A stretch of 64,000 bases of DNA. Origin: Doryteuthis pealeii (Eukaryota; Mollusca; Cephalopoda; Myopsida; Loliginidae). Position 1 is the first letter of the stretch, and each line of letters starts with the position of its first letter. The notes beneath the pieces are model-generated. The model did not search any database. It was not told the DNA's origin and worked only from the letters and a program-made list of their open reading frames with translations. The translations under genes were made by a program, and so were the position numbers. Shown one piece after another: positions 45,345 to 56,135 of this stretch. The stretch is from NCBI GenBank assembly GCA_023376005.1, contig CM042148.1:76144571-76208570 (forward strand), given 5' to 3'.

Positions 45345-45480
45345 ATTATTCAGACTATTGTCCTCATCTTTATTGTTATACGCACAATGTTTTGGCCGAT
45401 GTGCCCTCTGGCCCTCTTCAGGTGTTTCTTGTCAAACATTGTGTATATAACAATAAAGATGAAAACAATAGTCCAAATAA
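45345..45480. repeat. Foldback family FB, copy 2 (short loop)
   Basis: GACTATTGTCCTCATCTTTA with TTGTTATACGCACAATG, then CCGATGTGCCCTCTGGCCCT, mirrored by CATTGTGTATATAACAATAA and AGATGAAAACAATAGTCC. Confidence 0.85.
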
Positions 45481-45619
45481 TAGAAATTATCAAGCCTCAT
45501 CACAAAAATTCAAAAAAGTGATGAAATGTGTGTGTTTATTTTTTTTTAAAATCTTTTTTAAATAATGACTTTCTTGAAATGTTCTCTCTTGTTCTGAAGG
45601 CAACTTGAACAAATGTGAG

Positions 45620-45857
45620 GGAGTGTCCCTACAGCGTAGTGGCTAACATGCTGGACTGTAACATCATAGTAAGCAAGTTCAAACTCCAGTTGCATTATTA
45701 CATTTACTTTCAAATTAATACCCTTGGGAAAGGTATGAATCACCCCCCCCCCATCTATGGGTTAAATAGTACCACTACTGTTCTTCTATAAGGATGGATT
45801 TGACATTAAACAGTCTCTGAAAGTTGATATGCCATTAAACAAAGAAATTCAACCAAA
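45620..45857 (+). repeat. RepA tRNA-derived SINE
   Basis: CCTACAGCGTAGTGGCTAAC, GCAAGTTCAAACTCCAGTTG, GGGAAAGGTATGAATCACC and tail GTTGATATGCCATTAAACAA. Confidence 0.8.
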
Positions 45858-45894
45858 CCTAGAATAAATGTTGAAGTAAAATCAACAGTGTGGC

Positions 45895-46100
45895 CATTGG
45901 TATCAACCAGACAGCAAGGAAGTCTATCCCCTTTTCAATAGTGTTAGACAGGGAGATTTGTTTTGCATCTAAAGTGGAGCACCATACCTACCAAGCTGTA
46001 TTACTTATCTGCTGAGTTGGTGAGTTCCGGTATCGAAACCAGATTCTTGTGGTTCCCTGGTTGATGCTCTACTAACTGAGCTAAACCAGCCCTTAATATA
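45895..46100 (-). repeat. RepD tRNA-derived SINE, minus strand
   Basis: AGGAAGTCTATCCCCTTTTC and GTTGGTGAGTTCCGGTATCG, then ATGCTCTACTAACTGAGCTA: the last is the reverse complement of the tRNA A-box head. Confidence 0.8.
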
Positions 46101-47180
46101 TGTATACACATTAAAACAATTTAGAATCTTCAAATTCATAGTTTGAAATTAGATTTAGGATGGTTAATATTTTTTTGTTTCCCACTGAATGCAAAAAAAT
46201 AAACAGCTGAATCTATTGAATGTATAAACCTGATATTTTTGGCTGAGTGAGATCACCTCAGATCTACTAACAATAAAAAATTTTTTTTTTAAAAGCTTCA
46301 TATTAGTGGCTATTCATATTTTATCTTTTAATGGAATTATGGGATTGATAGCTTTAAACAAAGATGGCTGCTCACTGGAGCAAAGTCTGTGCATGTATTT
46401 TTTTTTTTTTATGTGATTTGAGTGTCAGTATTTGAGATTGAAACAATTTGAGAGTTCAAAAGGGTTAACTCAAAACCAAAATTAAGAAATTTAAATGTGG
46501 ACACATTTGAAATAATTTTAAAAAAGTTATTCTAGACATTTTAATTAATATAAGAAAAAAAGTCTAAGAAACATGTAAATAAAAATGAACGTCTTTCTCT
46601 TCAGGTTAAAATTGGATGAAAGAAAATCAAGATTCTTTATTTCATTCTTTACAGCAATTTTTTATTTGCCAATTTTTCTTTGTTGTTTTTATATTTTGTT
46701 GGCATTTCAATATTGAATTTTTATTAATTTTCTAAAAATCTTTGCTGTTTGAATGATAAAACCTAAACTTTGTTGGGGTTTATTTTTTTGTTTGTTTCTT
46801 TCTGAAATCTCAAAATATTCAACAAAAAGATATAAATTACAAAAGAGTTCCACTTCGTATCTAATTTTTCTAACCATATTTTGCAAACAATGAAACAAGG
46901 AATTATTTGTCATTAAAAATTATTAATTTGTCAAATGAAAGCTCTTAAATCTTAAATAAACTAGTGTCACTTTTGTATTTATTTTCTAAACATTACTAGA
47001 TTAAATTGGAAATTTTTGTCATTATTTAAGAGTAACATTTAATACAAGGTGTTCAAAAAAAAAATTTAAAAAATGACATCATTTAATAAAATGTCAAATT
47101 TTTTTTGACAATTTTTATTTTCAGTGATAATAGATTTTTTTTTTCTTTTGAAATAATAATGTAATCATATAGTGTTATTG

Positions 47181-47425
47181 GGGCTTGTTTAGCTCAGTTG
47201 GTAGAGCATCTGCCTAGGAATCACAAGGTTCTGGGTTCGATACCAGTCCCCGCCAACTTAGTGCATGAGTAACTGATCTGTGTGATAAAGCATCTGGGAG
47301 CTGAAAGTAGGTGTGGTGCTCCACCTCAGCCAACACAATCTACTTAGTCTAGTGTTACCAAAAAAGGGGAAAGACTCCCTTGCTGTCCAGCTGATATCAA
47401 CAACAGGCCAATACACCAACTTTAC
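47181..47425 (+). repeat. RepD tRNA-derived SINE, full-length
   Basis: A-box TAGCTCAGTTGG at 47190-47201 and B-box GGTTCGATACC at 47234-47244 in a tRNA-like head, then the unrelated body CAACTTAGTGCATGAGTAAC ... AAAGACTCCCTTGCTGTCCA. The body and the lack of a foldable 3' acceptor half show that it is a SINE and not a tRNA gene. Confidence 0.88.
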
Positions 47426-47464
47426 TTTTTAATTTTATATAGTGTTATTTAAAAAAAAAAAAAA

Positions 47465-47538
47465 GGTTGCAGAGTGGCCTATTTTTTGTATCAGCGAAAC
47501 AGTGATGGAGTCTATCTTCTTTTCACTGGTGCTAGACC

Positions 47539-47573
<35 letters not shown>

Positions 47574-47645
47574 GATCAGCTCCTAGATGCTTTAGAACCA
47601 TGCGATTTGTAGGCAGATGCTCTACCGACTGAGCTAACCTGCCCT
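47465..47645 (-). repeat. RepD tRNA-derived SINE, minus strand
   Basis: GATGGAGTCTATCTTCTTTT, a T-run of about 32 bases (47544-47570) and the head GCAGATGCTCTACCGACTGA then GCTAACCTGCCC. It lies only about 40 bp from the plus-strand copy, tail to tail. Confidence 0.85.
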
Positions 47646-47828
47646 ATTAGTAATTATATGAAATATCAAAAAGAGATAGTGATCTCACATTTTAAAAATA
47701 ATTAAAACTCTGTCTGCTAATTTCTCTTCATAACTGACAGCCCATCTCAATCTAACATCAACTGAACGATGTTGACATTAATGGTTTTTTTTTTCCATGT
47801 CTAACCATAAAACAGATATTAAAATGAC

Positions 47829-47865
<37 letters not shown>

Positions 47866-49529
47866 TCAAGGCACTTAATGATTTGAAAAATCTAATCATC
47901 TACATTAAGACCTGAATATAAACTGACTTTGTGGTCATTATGAAACCTTCATTTTAATTGGTTAAGAACACAATTAATTAAAAAGACTTGATAGGTTGGT
48001 AATATGAAGTTGTTAGTTGTCAATTGAAATGGCAATTTGAATAGTTTGTCATTTATTGATGAATTTGATATTCATGTTTGAATAATTAAAAATAGGTAAA
48101 AAATAATTGCTGTGTCTGACTGAAATAGAATAATTCAGCAGTTGAGTAATTTAGTGGGATGTAGGGGATGGGGGGATGCATAGTAAAAAAATGACACTTT
48201 AAAATCTTTTCACTACCTGATGATAAAATTGTGAGCAAGTAATATTTTGTTAGGGGTGGGGTGGACAGTCTTGCTTTTAAATAGAAAACCATTACTAACT
48301 AAATTTACTAAATACTAATCTTTTTTTTTTTTTCCCTTTTTTTTTTCCCTTTTTTTTTTTTTTTTTTTTTTTAAAACTTAAAACCCCCTCCCAAAGTTGA
48401 ATGTTTTTAAGATAACTATTTTTTCTTTTTTTTTTTTCTTAAATCCTTCTTGAATATAGATTGTAAAAAGTTTGACCTCATACCAACATTTTTATTTACT
48501 TCAATATTTAAATAAAACTATATCAATATTCAAAAATGTGTATAAATAATATCAGTAATTTTAATTAACTTGCAGTATCATTTGGTGTTGTCTCGGTTAA
48601 ATATCTTCCAAGATCATAAACTTTTTGTTGGATAATTTTGTGTACATTCATCAATTAGCATAAATATTAAATATAATAACGAGAATAAGGGTAAAATTCT
48701 GTTACTTAGTCATTTCATTTTAAGAGATTTTTTTACAAAAAAAAAAGATGTATTTATCTCTGATTGAATAAACAGAAGTGAAGCAAGTTCATTAGAGTGT
48801 AAACAATTTTTATTTTAATCCCTTTAAGTCAAATGAAATAGATCTATATAATAATAAAAAAAAAAGACCCCCCCCCCAAACTCATTTTTTTGTAACTTTT
48901 GTTTATATTGAAAATCTAAAAGAAATTTTTCCTTACTCATTAAAATCCGATCCATCTACTTGGATTCTTCCTTTTTTATGGAAGGAGAAATCCCAGAAAC
49001 ACATTTGATGGGAGTTTCACTGGTTCTAAACATTATAAAAAGCGCCTCAAGGTTGGCCCTTCATAGCTCGTCATGTTGTTTGAGATTTCCTTACCTGACC
49101 ATAAACTTGTGCTTGATCAACATTAACTGGGTCACCTAGGTGAAGGTGTATGATGTTGTAAGACCCAAAAGACCTAATGATCCCTGGATCAAGTCACTGA
49201 CTGGTCAGGTGCATCTTCCGGATGTATTTCTTGATCTGGTTGGAATCTGCTGTTGATATAAAGATCTCCAAAAATCCACAAATATCCTTAATGTTTCCTA
49301 AAAATAATCCGGTTCTTCTGGACTCAATTTTATTAACAGCCCAAAAAATATTACAGATTTTAAAAAAAATAAAAAAAAAAAATAATCGGTTTCAACTATA
49401 AAAAATGATTTTGATTGTGTAACATAAACAGTTCCATTGCTGTTGGTATAATTCTTCAGGGAATTCTTTTAGAGAAAATGTTATTTTAATCTTAGAATAT
49501 TTTCCTCTCAGATAAGATAAAGTAAAAAT

Positions 49530-49945
49530 TCTTCCAAGCTGTTGCTGTTCCAGTGCTACTGCACCACTTCGACTCTGATGAAACGCTTGGAGAAAAAGCT
49601 AGATGGGAACTGTACAATTATTCTGTGTACTGTCTTGAACAAATCCTAGAAGCAGCACCCCCACAAAAGAGGAGCTGTATGGCCACTTGCCTCCTATCAC
49701 ACAAGCAATGCAGGTTACTTGCTGGACAAGCTCATATGTGATGTTCTTCGGTGGGGTGCCTACACATGGACTTACCAGTGTGGTTTAGGCTGCAAAAACC
49801 AACGTCGAAGCTCTGCACAGATACTGGAAGCTGTGCAGAAAACCTTCCAGGAACGATGGCAGATAGGGACGGGTGGCTAGGAAGAGTCATGAGGGATCTG
49901 TGCTGTCAGCATGACTTGATGATGATGAGTGTTATCCTGTTTTTG
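49530..49945 (+). mobile_element. LINE 3' fragment, plus strand
   Basis: TTCCAAGCTGTTGCTGTTCC, a GGAGCTGTATGGCCACTTGC box, GCTCTGCACAGATACTGGAA (CADTGS) and GGCAGATAGGGACGGGTGGC (DRDGW) follow the post-RT region of the same LINE as at 55040 and 63250. It is frame-broken. Confidence 0.75.
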
Positions 49946-50104
49946 GCATAAATACCAGATGAAGTAGACTGATTATGTTGTGCCTATCTTGCTAGTGAAG
50001 AGAATTTGCCTGCTAGTAAAATCCTCATTTGAAATCATGGCTCTTTACCTGGGCTTGAACTCACATCTCTGGCATCTGTGCAAAAATACATAATTATTTT
50101 ATTA

Positions 50105-50630
50105 CTCTGTCAGGAGGGATTAGAATATTGACTGTGCCACTCCCTGCAAAAGGATATGCCCCCACCCTCCCCTGAAAAGTGGGTGGGGTGTCCTGGGTAT
50201 GACACTAAACTGCATCTGATGTATTTGGGGAATTTGAAGAATCCTTTCATTGCCATTACTCCCAGGTCCAACCTGACTTAGAGTGATAGTACCTATTAGG
50301 GTTCCATCAATGGCTCAAATAAAACTAAAAATTATTTATATCAACAATACTTATTTGATGTTATGATTGTTTACTAAGGATTATTATTATTATTAGTTTC
50401 TTGAAACAATATAACTATGTGCAAACATGATTATTATTAGATAGTAATAATTACTTGAAACCATATAATTGTGTATAAAGTATTAGTATTAGATAGTAAT
50501 ACTTAACAGTGTGTGAAAAAAATTTCTTAAATAACTAAAAAAGAAATGTAAATATAAATGAACAATGTACGTTTCCCTAACCTAGGCATAAAATAACCTA
50601 GATGGTTTAACATGCCGTTTAAATCAATCA
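50105..50630 (+). repeat. RepB interspersed repeat, long copy
   Basis: GGGATTAGAATATTGACTGT, TGTCCTGGGTATGACACTAA, GTGATAGTACCTATTAGGGT, repeated AAACAATATAACTATGTGCA-type blocks and tail GGTTTAACATGCCGTTTAAA then TCAATCA. Confidence 0.8.
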
Positions 50631-50799
50631 TAATTATTTCTCTTCCTTTTCTTATTTTCTTCTCGTTATAACTAATTCTTTAATTTAATTCTTAGAATTG
50701 AAAAAAAAAAACCAATAGATTTACTGACCTTTGCTCCATGACTCATGTCTATTGCAAAAGTTAATTTGAAAGAATTATGAATAACTGATTTTATTGGGA

Positions 50800-50945
50800 G
50801 GGGTCCGCGTGACAGTGCAGTGGCTAATGTGCTGGACTGCGACATCATAGTAAATGAGTTCAAACTCCAGTCGTGTATTAGCTAAAGTGTTAGACTGCGA
50901 CCTCGTAGTAAGTTTTAACTCTGGTCGCATATTGGCTAATCATGC
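50800..50945 (+). repeat. RepA head, duplicated
   Basis: CGTGACAGTGCAGTGGCTAA, GAGTTCAAACTCCAGTCGTG and a second, shorter head copy, TTAGCTAAAGTGTTAGACTG with TTTTAACTCTGGTCGC. Confidence 0.7.
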
Positions 50946-51105
50946 TATTAAATTTTACTTTCAAAAGATGAAAAGAATAATTTGAAAAAATTGTGAAATA
51001 AAGGAAACTACTATCCTCTAGATAATAGTGATGAAATGTGTTTTTTTATAACGACTTTCTTGAAACGTTCTCTCTTATTCTGAAGGCAACTAGAATAAAT
51101 GAGAA

Positions 51106-51340
51106 GAAGAGTTCTCATGGTATAGTGAATAATGTGCATGTGCTGTGACATCGTAATAAGCGAGTTTGAACTCCAGTCACACTATTATGTTTTTTCGAAC
51201 ATATCTTTGGGAAAGGTATGACCCCCCCCATTCCCTCTTTTATGGGTTAAATACTACCACTACTGTTTTCTACAAAGAATGGCTTCGGCATTAAATAACC
51301 CACAAAGGTTGATATAGCATTAAACAAAGAAACCAAACCA
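51106..51340 (+). repeat. RepA tRNA-derived SINE
   Basis: CTCATGGTATAGTGAATAAT, GCGAGTTTGAACTCCAGTCA and tail GTTGATATAGCATTAAACAA. It sits between two foldback-type sequences. Confidence 0.78.
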
Positions 51341-51389
51341 AACTGATTTTATTGCTGAAACAAAGTGAAACCCTAAAAGTTGACATTCT

Positions 51390-51570
51390 AACTGATGTGC
51401 CCTCCGGCTTTTTCAGGTGTTGAACTCTGGAACCTTCTCATCGAACTCAAGAGCCTTCATGTCATGACGAGAAGGTTCCAGGATTTGACAAGAAACAACT
51501 GAAGAAGGCCGGAGAGCACATCAGTTGAAATGTGTATATATAATAAAGATCTGGACAATAGTCAAATATA
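51390..51570. repeat. Foldback family FB, copy 3
   Basis: ACTGATGTGCCCTCCGGCTT, CTGGAACCTTCTCATCGAAC, AGAGCCTTCATGTCATGACG, then the inverse GAGAAGGTTCCAGGATTTGA and GGAGAGCACATCAGTTGAAA. It shares the rim words with copies 1 and 2. Confidence 0.82.
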
Positions 51571-51695
51571 TCTAAATAATACAAATTATCAAGCCTCATC
51601 TCAAAAATTTAAACAAATAAAATTAAAGTTGACATAATGAAAGAATAAATTCAAATGATGTATTAAAATGAACTTTAAAAAAAAAAAAAAAGTGT

Positions 51696-51927
51696 TTAAC
51701 TTTCACCTATTTTAAGCTGCTCACAGTGGCTCTCCCACCAAAGTACAAAAACTGATGGTCAGTTCATTATAATTGAGCAGAAGGACTCGGATTACAATAA
51801 TAATAGGACTTTATTTGAAAATAATGAATTTTGAGGAGAATAGATAGTGAACTTTGAAATATGCCATCATACAAGTAAAAAAAAAAAAAAATACCAAAAA
51901 AAATTTGGTAGGTAAAGAGTTTTTTTA
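51696..51927. mobile_element. MITE flanked by TTAA, copy 1
   Basis: Internal match to 58114-58366: ATGGTCAGTTCATTATAATT, GAGCAGAAGGACTCGGATTA, AATAGGACTTTATTTGAAAA. The ends CTTTCACCTATTTTAA and GGTAGGTAAAGAG are decayed. Confidence 0.65.
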
Positions 51928-52134
51928 ACAACAAAAATCAAAAGAGTGAACTTAATTTCTTCTTCACTTAACTCGTGAGAAATGGATAATAACAGAACTA
52001 AAATCTAAAATTAAAATTTTCTCTTTTTATTTACCTGAGGTTAAAAAATAAACAAAAATAAACCCTCTCCTATTCTCTGTTGGTTGTGATTATTTTTTGT
52101 CCTTTGACATATTACCTAAATTTTTCTCTTTTAG

Positions 52135-52235
52135 CTCCTCTCACTCTTCCGGGTGAACGTTTTTGGGATGTGTATGTATCCTTCCTGTCATCAACCACTG
52201 ATGTCATTGTCCGGCTGATTGGAGAAAATTACTCT
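52135..52235 (+). CDS. Window exon 13: start of extended Tudor 2
   Basis: Acceptor tttctcttttag, donor TACTCT|gtgagt. It reads A (G+CT), PLTLPGERFWDVYVSFLSST, then TDVIVRLIGENYS. The pattern (F/W)xVYVS...(D)VIVRLIGENYS is the first strand pair of an extended Tudor domain. It ends in phase 0, joining exon 14. Residues 399-432. Confidence 0.93.
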
Positions 52236-52492
52236 GTGAGTATTGACTTGATGTCCGGGGGGGGGGATATTAATGTTGTTATTACCCCTACCCACCCACA
52301 AGCTTTTCAGTAACCTTGAAGCTGTTGCATTAATTATTGAGCCTCCTGTTGGTTGTAAGCCTGTTTAAAAAAATTTTAAAGGTGGGAATACCATATTTGT
52401 GGACTGTAGTTTTTCTTCTCACTCATCCCCTCTACCTGTTGTTCACACTCCTCCCTTATCCTCTTGTCAAGATCATTTTAACATTAGAAAGC

Positions 52493-52826
52493 ATAGTCTA
52501 AAAGTTTTGTCACCTCTACATATATATATTTTTAATAGATAAAATAATTACATAACTTATATACAGGGTGTCTAAAAAGTCCTGCAACAGATTTAGAATA
52601 TAACAACAAAGATAGCAGTCTTGTTGAAATTCAATTATCAAAGCATACATAAAAAAATAAAACTACACGAGTTGAACTTTTATTTGGTTTTTACTAAATG
52701 ATTCTATCGTTTGTTCAATGCAAGTTTTCAATTTTAAAACTGTTGCAAGACTTTATGAACACCCTGTATTGTATTAAATAAAAGAAAACAGTATGTATGG
52801 GTAACAAAACTTTCGGACTGCCCTGT
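52493..52826. mobile_element. MITE (GTCTAAAAGTTTTGTCACC type) split by another MITE
   Basis: Left end TAGTCTAAAAGTTTTGTCAC and right end GGGTAACAAAACTTTCGGAC then TGCCCTG match the 1180-1344 family. The inner element 52564-52766 separates the halves. Confidence 0.8.
52564..52766. mobile_element. Inner MITE with CAGGGTGTC termini
   Basis: Starts CAGGGTGTCTAAAAAGTCCT then GCAACAG, and ends CTGTTGCAAGACTTTATGAA then CACCCTG. TA lies on both sides. Same end type as 6051-6262. Confidence 0.85.
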
Positions 52827-53282
52827 ATATTGAGTTAGGAGATTCTGTTAGATCAGTGGTTCTTAACTTTTTTTTTTTTATCTGACTTGTAATTTATTTC
52901 TCTGATTACCTCATACTGAAATTATCTGTGTATAATACACCCTACCCTCATTTTAAAACCTAAAAGCTAGGAATGTATATTATACATAAGAAATAAACAT
53001 TACCTTTTCTCAGTCCAGCCATGTGCATCACCATATTCTTAACAGCATCACAGAAAATAAAACATATTTATGGTCCAAACTAACTGAGTAACAAATATGT
53101 CTGTTTTCTACCATTACAGAGAAATAGACACTGGAATGTGTGTTTGTTTATAATTTGTTTCTTCTATTGTGAATTTATTTTCACTGAAAGTTTCTTACAA
53201 TTCCATGTAAACATATCTTTGCCCTAAATACTGTGTAAATTTATAGTTTTAAAACATTATATATTCTAAACATGGACCTTAT

Positions 53283-53860
53283 ACTCCCACCAAGAGTGGC
53301 GGCTAAATAACTTCTACCTTCACTGCCTTAGACGTATACTGGGCATCACCTGGAGGGACAGGATCACGAACACAGCAGTTCCAGAGAGAGCTCAACTCAC
53401 CAGTTTGTGTTCTCTACTGAGGCAATGTTGTCTCCGATGGCTGGGTCATGTACATCGGATGATGGACGAATCCCGAAAGACATTCTTTATGCAGAGCTTA
53501 TGTCTGGTAAAAGACCGATTGGTCGCCCCCCCCCCCACCTGCGATTCAAGGATGTCTGCAAGAATGATCTCGGGTGCTTTGGCATTGCCCTTTCCAGCTG
53601 GGAAGATTTAGCTCAGGACCTCCCTCGGTGGTGGCAGAATCTCCGTAGAGGACTGTTCATGTCAGAAGTCACCTTGATGGAACACCATGAAGCCAAGAGT
53701 TCTAGAAGAAAGCAGTGGCAACAAAGCAACGGCACATCAACATCTTCAGGGACAGCCTTCAAATGCGACATCTGTGGTCGAGAATGTTTTTCAAACATTG
53801 GACTTCACAGTCACAGGAGGCGCTATAACTTCAGGGGCACATAAAAACTTTATTATAGTC
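53283..53860 (+). mobile_element. RT-type LINE 3' end
   Basis: The + strand reads RQCCLRWLGHVHRMMDESRK, then in the next frame IPKDILYAELMSGKRPIGRP, SSWEDLAQDLPRWWQNLRRG and the C-terminal CDICGRECFSNIGLHSHRRR, a C2H2-like knuckle. This is the usual end of a widespread RT/endonuclease non-LTR element. At least one frameshift (near 53465) and 5' truncation show that it is inactive. Confidence 0.88.
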
Positions 53861-54647
53861 TTCCGAGACTGAAATTCCAATACAATTCTATATTAATGCT
53901 TCTTTTTAATCAATAAAGACTGAATAAGAAGTTGAACAAATGTTAAATTCAGTATAAATTTAGCTGCTACAAATTCCTAAAAGTCAATGCATATTATAAA
54001 TAAGAGATGTTTTTTCCCAGAATTTCATAGTTGGATGTAAGATATGCTTGTTATACATGCATGATAATGGTAGTTGTTATTAAAAAAATGTCACAATGGC
54101 CATACTTTAAGCTACAAGCAAGAGCACTTGTCCAGCAGAGATCCTTTATGTTAAGCAGAGCGCGATCCTTAGAAAAGAATCCTTTGGTTGTTCCTTGCTG
54201 CTCCTCAGTCTTGCAGGTCCTTCATCAATAATTGCAGATGAACGTCTCTCAGTATCAGCGATTAAGTAGTCAACCAGCCACACATTCAGGCTGTTAATTG
54301 GCTGAGGTTTAAACCATGTGACCTCGCTTAGTCTATAAATTTAAGTGGTGTATTGCAGCACACCTTATATATCAAAATATTCCAACAAAAATACATTCTA
54401 CTTTTTATGTTTATCTTAAAAATATGGATTTCAATTAATTTTGAATCTCTTCCCTGTATCTGCTTTTATTTAATAAATGTATAGAGTAAATCTCTTAACT
54501 TTAAGAAATTGCAATTTTAATGGGGAAAATTAATTTGATATATGAGGAAATTGAGTTATGAGTGAAACGAATTAAACTTCTAAGGTACCAGTGTATCAGT
54601 ATTTGTTTTTATCAATACCTAGTTAACATAAGTAACATTGCCTTAAA

Positions 54648-54766
54648 GGAAATTATGTATTAATGTTTGTAGGTCAAAAGATGAAGATAAAGGAACTGAT
54701 AAAGATGAGGCTGCTGTTAATCCAGATGATGAATCATCAATTCATCTTTTCTCACAGATGTTGTAG
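54648..54766 (+). pseudogene. Acidic open stretch, origin unknown
   Basis: One frame reads SKDEDKGTDKDEAAVNPDDE, SSIHLFSQML and TAG (54764-54766). The composition looks coding (Asp/Glu/Lys-rich), but the phase after the AG at 54671-54672 does not fit exon 13. It may be a fragment of a retrotransposed gene or transposase, or chance. Confidence 0.2.
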
Positions 54767-55039
54767 CTTTGTAGAAAATATTAGTGTGTGTCTTGACTCG
54801 CTTAGTAGATTAATGAGATATTAAAAAATTTAAGCAAATCTTTATCAGCCCAGATTTCATATCTTAAAGAAATTTTTTTAGAAAATCAAATATTTGTGAA
54901 AATGTAAATAAATAATAAAATTTATGTCAGTCGGTGATAGCCATTTTCTCAAATGAGGATTTATTTTTTTCTTAATCTGATGTTTGAGATAATCTTTAAG
55001 TGAATTTTTTTTTTTCTATGTTAATCTTGCGGTGTTAAT

Positions 55040-55420
55040 GCACGCATAGGGAAGGCATGGTCTGTTATAAACAGATTATCAATCATATGGAAATCAGATC
55101 ACACTGACAAGTTAAAGCTACAGTTCTTTCAAGCTGTAGTTGTATCAGTGCTACTGTATGGCTGCACCACTTGGAACTTAATGAAATGCCTAGATAATAC
55201 GCTAGATAGGAACTGCACAAGAATGGTGTGTGTGATCTTTAAAAAATCTTGGAAATGACACCCCACAAGGAAGCATCTGTATGGCCACTTGCACTCTATC
55301 ACACAAACCATCCGAGGGAGACAAACAAGACCTGCTGGACACTGTTGGAATGAACTCATAAGTGATGTCCTCCTATGGAAACCAGCACATGGATATGCCA
55401 GGGGGAAAAAAAAAAAATGC
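55040..55420 (+). mobile_element. LINE 3' fragment, plus strand
   Basis: The + strand reads QAVVVSVLLYGCTTWNLMKC, then LYGHLHSITQTIRGRQTRPA and GHCWNELISDVLLW. This is the same post-RT region as at 23690-24050 (minus). In-frame stops are present. Confidence 0.82.
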
Positions 55421-55611
55421 AGAGAAACCAAAAAATTTTTTTCTTTTTTAGCATAATGTATAATGTACTTGCAAAATTTCTTGAATGGATGAATTGTAGT
55501 AAAATAGTGTGAAATTAAATTTGATATCCAGTGAGATGTATTTTCAATGTTGAATGATTTGGATTTTTTAAAAAAATCTTTTTTTTTTTTTTTTTTTTTT
55601 TTTGGTCTTAG

Positions 55612-55764
55612 GATGAGCTTGAAAAATTAGAGAGTGAGATTGAGAAATGGTTCCCTAGTGCTTCCCCTGATGAACCAATCCGTGAAGGCGCCGTATGTGG
55701 TGCACAAGTTGACGACCTTTACCACAGAGTGAAAGTACTTGGACTAAAAGGCAGCCGAAATAAG
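55612..55764 (+). CDS. Window exon 14: Tudor 2, helix and first core strands
   Basis: Acceptor ttggtcttag after a long T-run, donor AATAAG|gtaaga. It reads DELEKLESEIEKWFPSASPD, EPIREGAVCGAQVDDLYHRV, then KVLGLKGSRNK. AVCGAQVDDLYHRVKV is the Tudor beta1-beta2 motif, with Tyr at the Trp/Tyr position. Residues 433-483. Confidence 0.95.
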
Positions 55765-56135
55765 GTAAGAGGCATCTTCTCGTGGTGGGTAATGTGTTAT
55801 TAAAATGGGATTATCTAAATGCTTTTATTGGTCTAAAAAAAGAAAGGTGGGCGGGGGCAGACTAAATTCTTCCCCTCAGGAGAAAGTTATGATTCTAGTG
55901 ATGGGGTAGGGGGGGTTAAGTCTCTTCTTTAGTTATCAGCAGGGGATGGGGTGGGGGCTTCCAAAAAATAATGTATACACAAAGATTTATATGAATATTT
56001 ATGGTATATAAAAAGTCCTATCCTATTTATGGGACATTTGTGGAATCCAAAATGTAAATTGATTTTCATAAAGATCTCATAAATGGAATAATTGTGCCAA
56101 TTGAGTGAAATATTTACAAAGCCTAGCTTTTAAAG

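Larger units (their letters stand above)
34395..52134 (+). other. Intron 12 (17.7 kb)
   Basis: The largest intron seen. It carries the RepF SINE with TA tail (34826-35040), RepD copies (35101-35430, 45895-46100, 47181-47645), RepA (36110, 40084, 45620, 50800, 51106), RepC (36395), RepE (39948 minus, 41445), RepB (44433, 50105), LINE (49530), two foldback FB elements (45345, 51390), a TTAA-flanked MITE (51696) and many T-runs and TA runs (40765-40807, 43170-43201). 37000-39940, 41760-44430, 46110-47160 and 47650-49520 are AT-rich, with no feature I can name. Confidence 0.8.
52236..55611 (+). other. Intron 13
   Basis: Holds two nested TIR elements (52493-52826), a hAT-end fragment (52857-52871), an RT-type LINE 3' end with a zinc-knuckle-like terminus (53283-53860), an acidic open stretch (54648-54766) and another LINE fragment (55040-55420), then T-runs. 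Confidence 0.85.

Noticed and set aside
47181..47260. A tRNA gene with A-box and B-box
   Set aside because: The tRNA-like head lacks a matching acceptor stem and continues into the RepD SINE body, which occurs in five places.
53407..53844. A zinc-finger host gene
   Set aside because: The CDICGRECFSNIGLHSHRR end belongs to an RT-type LINE, with RT-associated sequence upstream in a shifted frame.
54671..54766. An extra exon of the TDRD7-like gene
   Set aside because: With exon 13 ending in phase 0, the AG at 54671-54672 leads to TGA after three codons, and exon 13 joins exon 14 cleanly.
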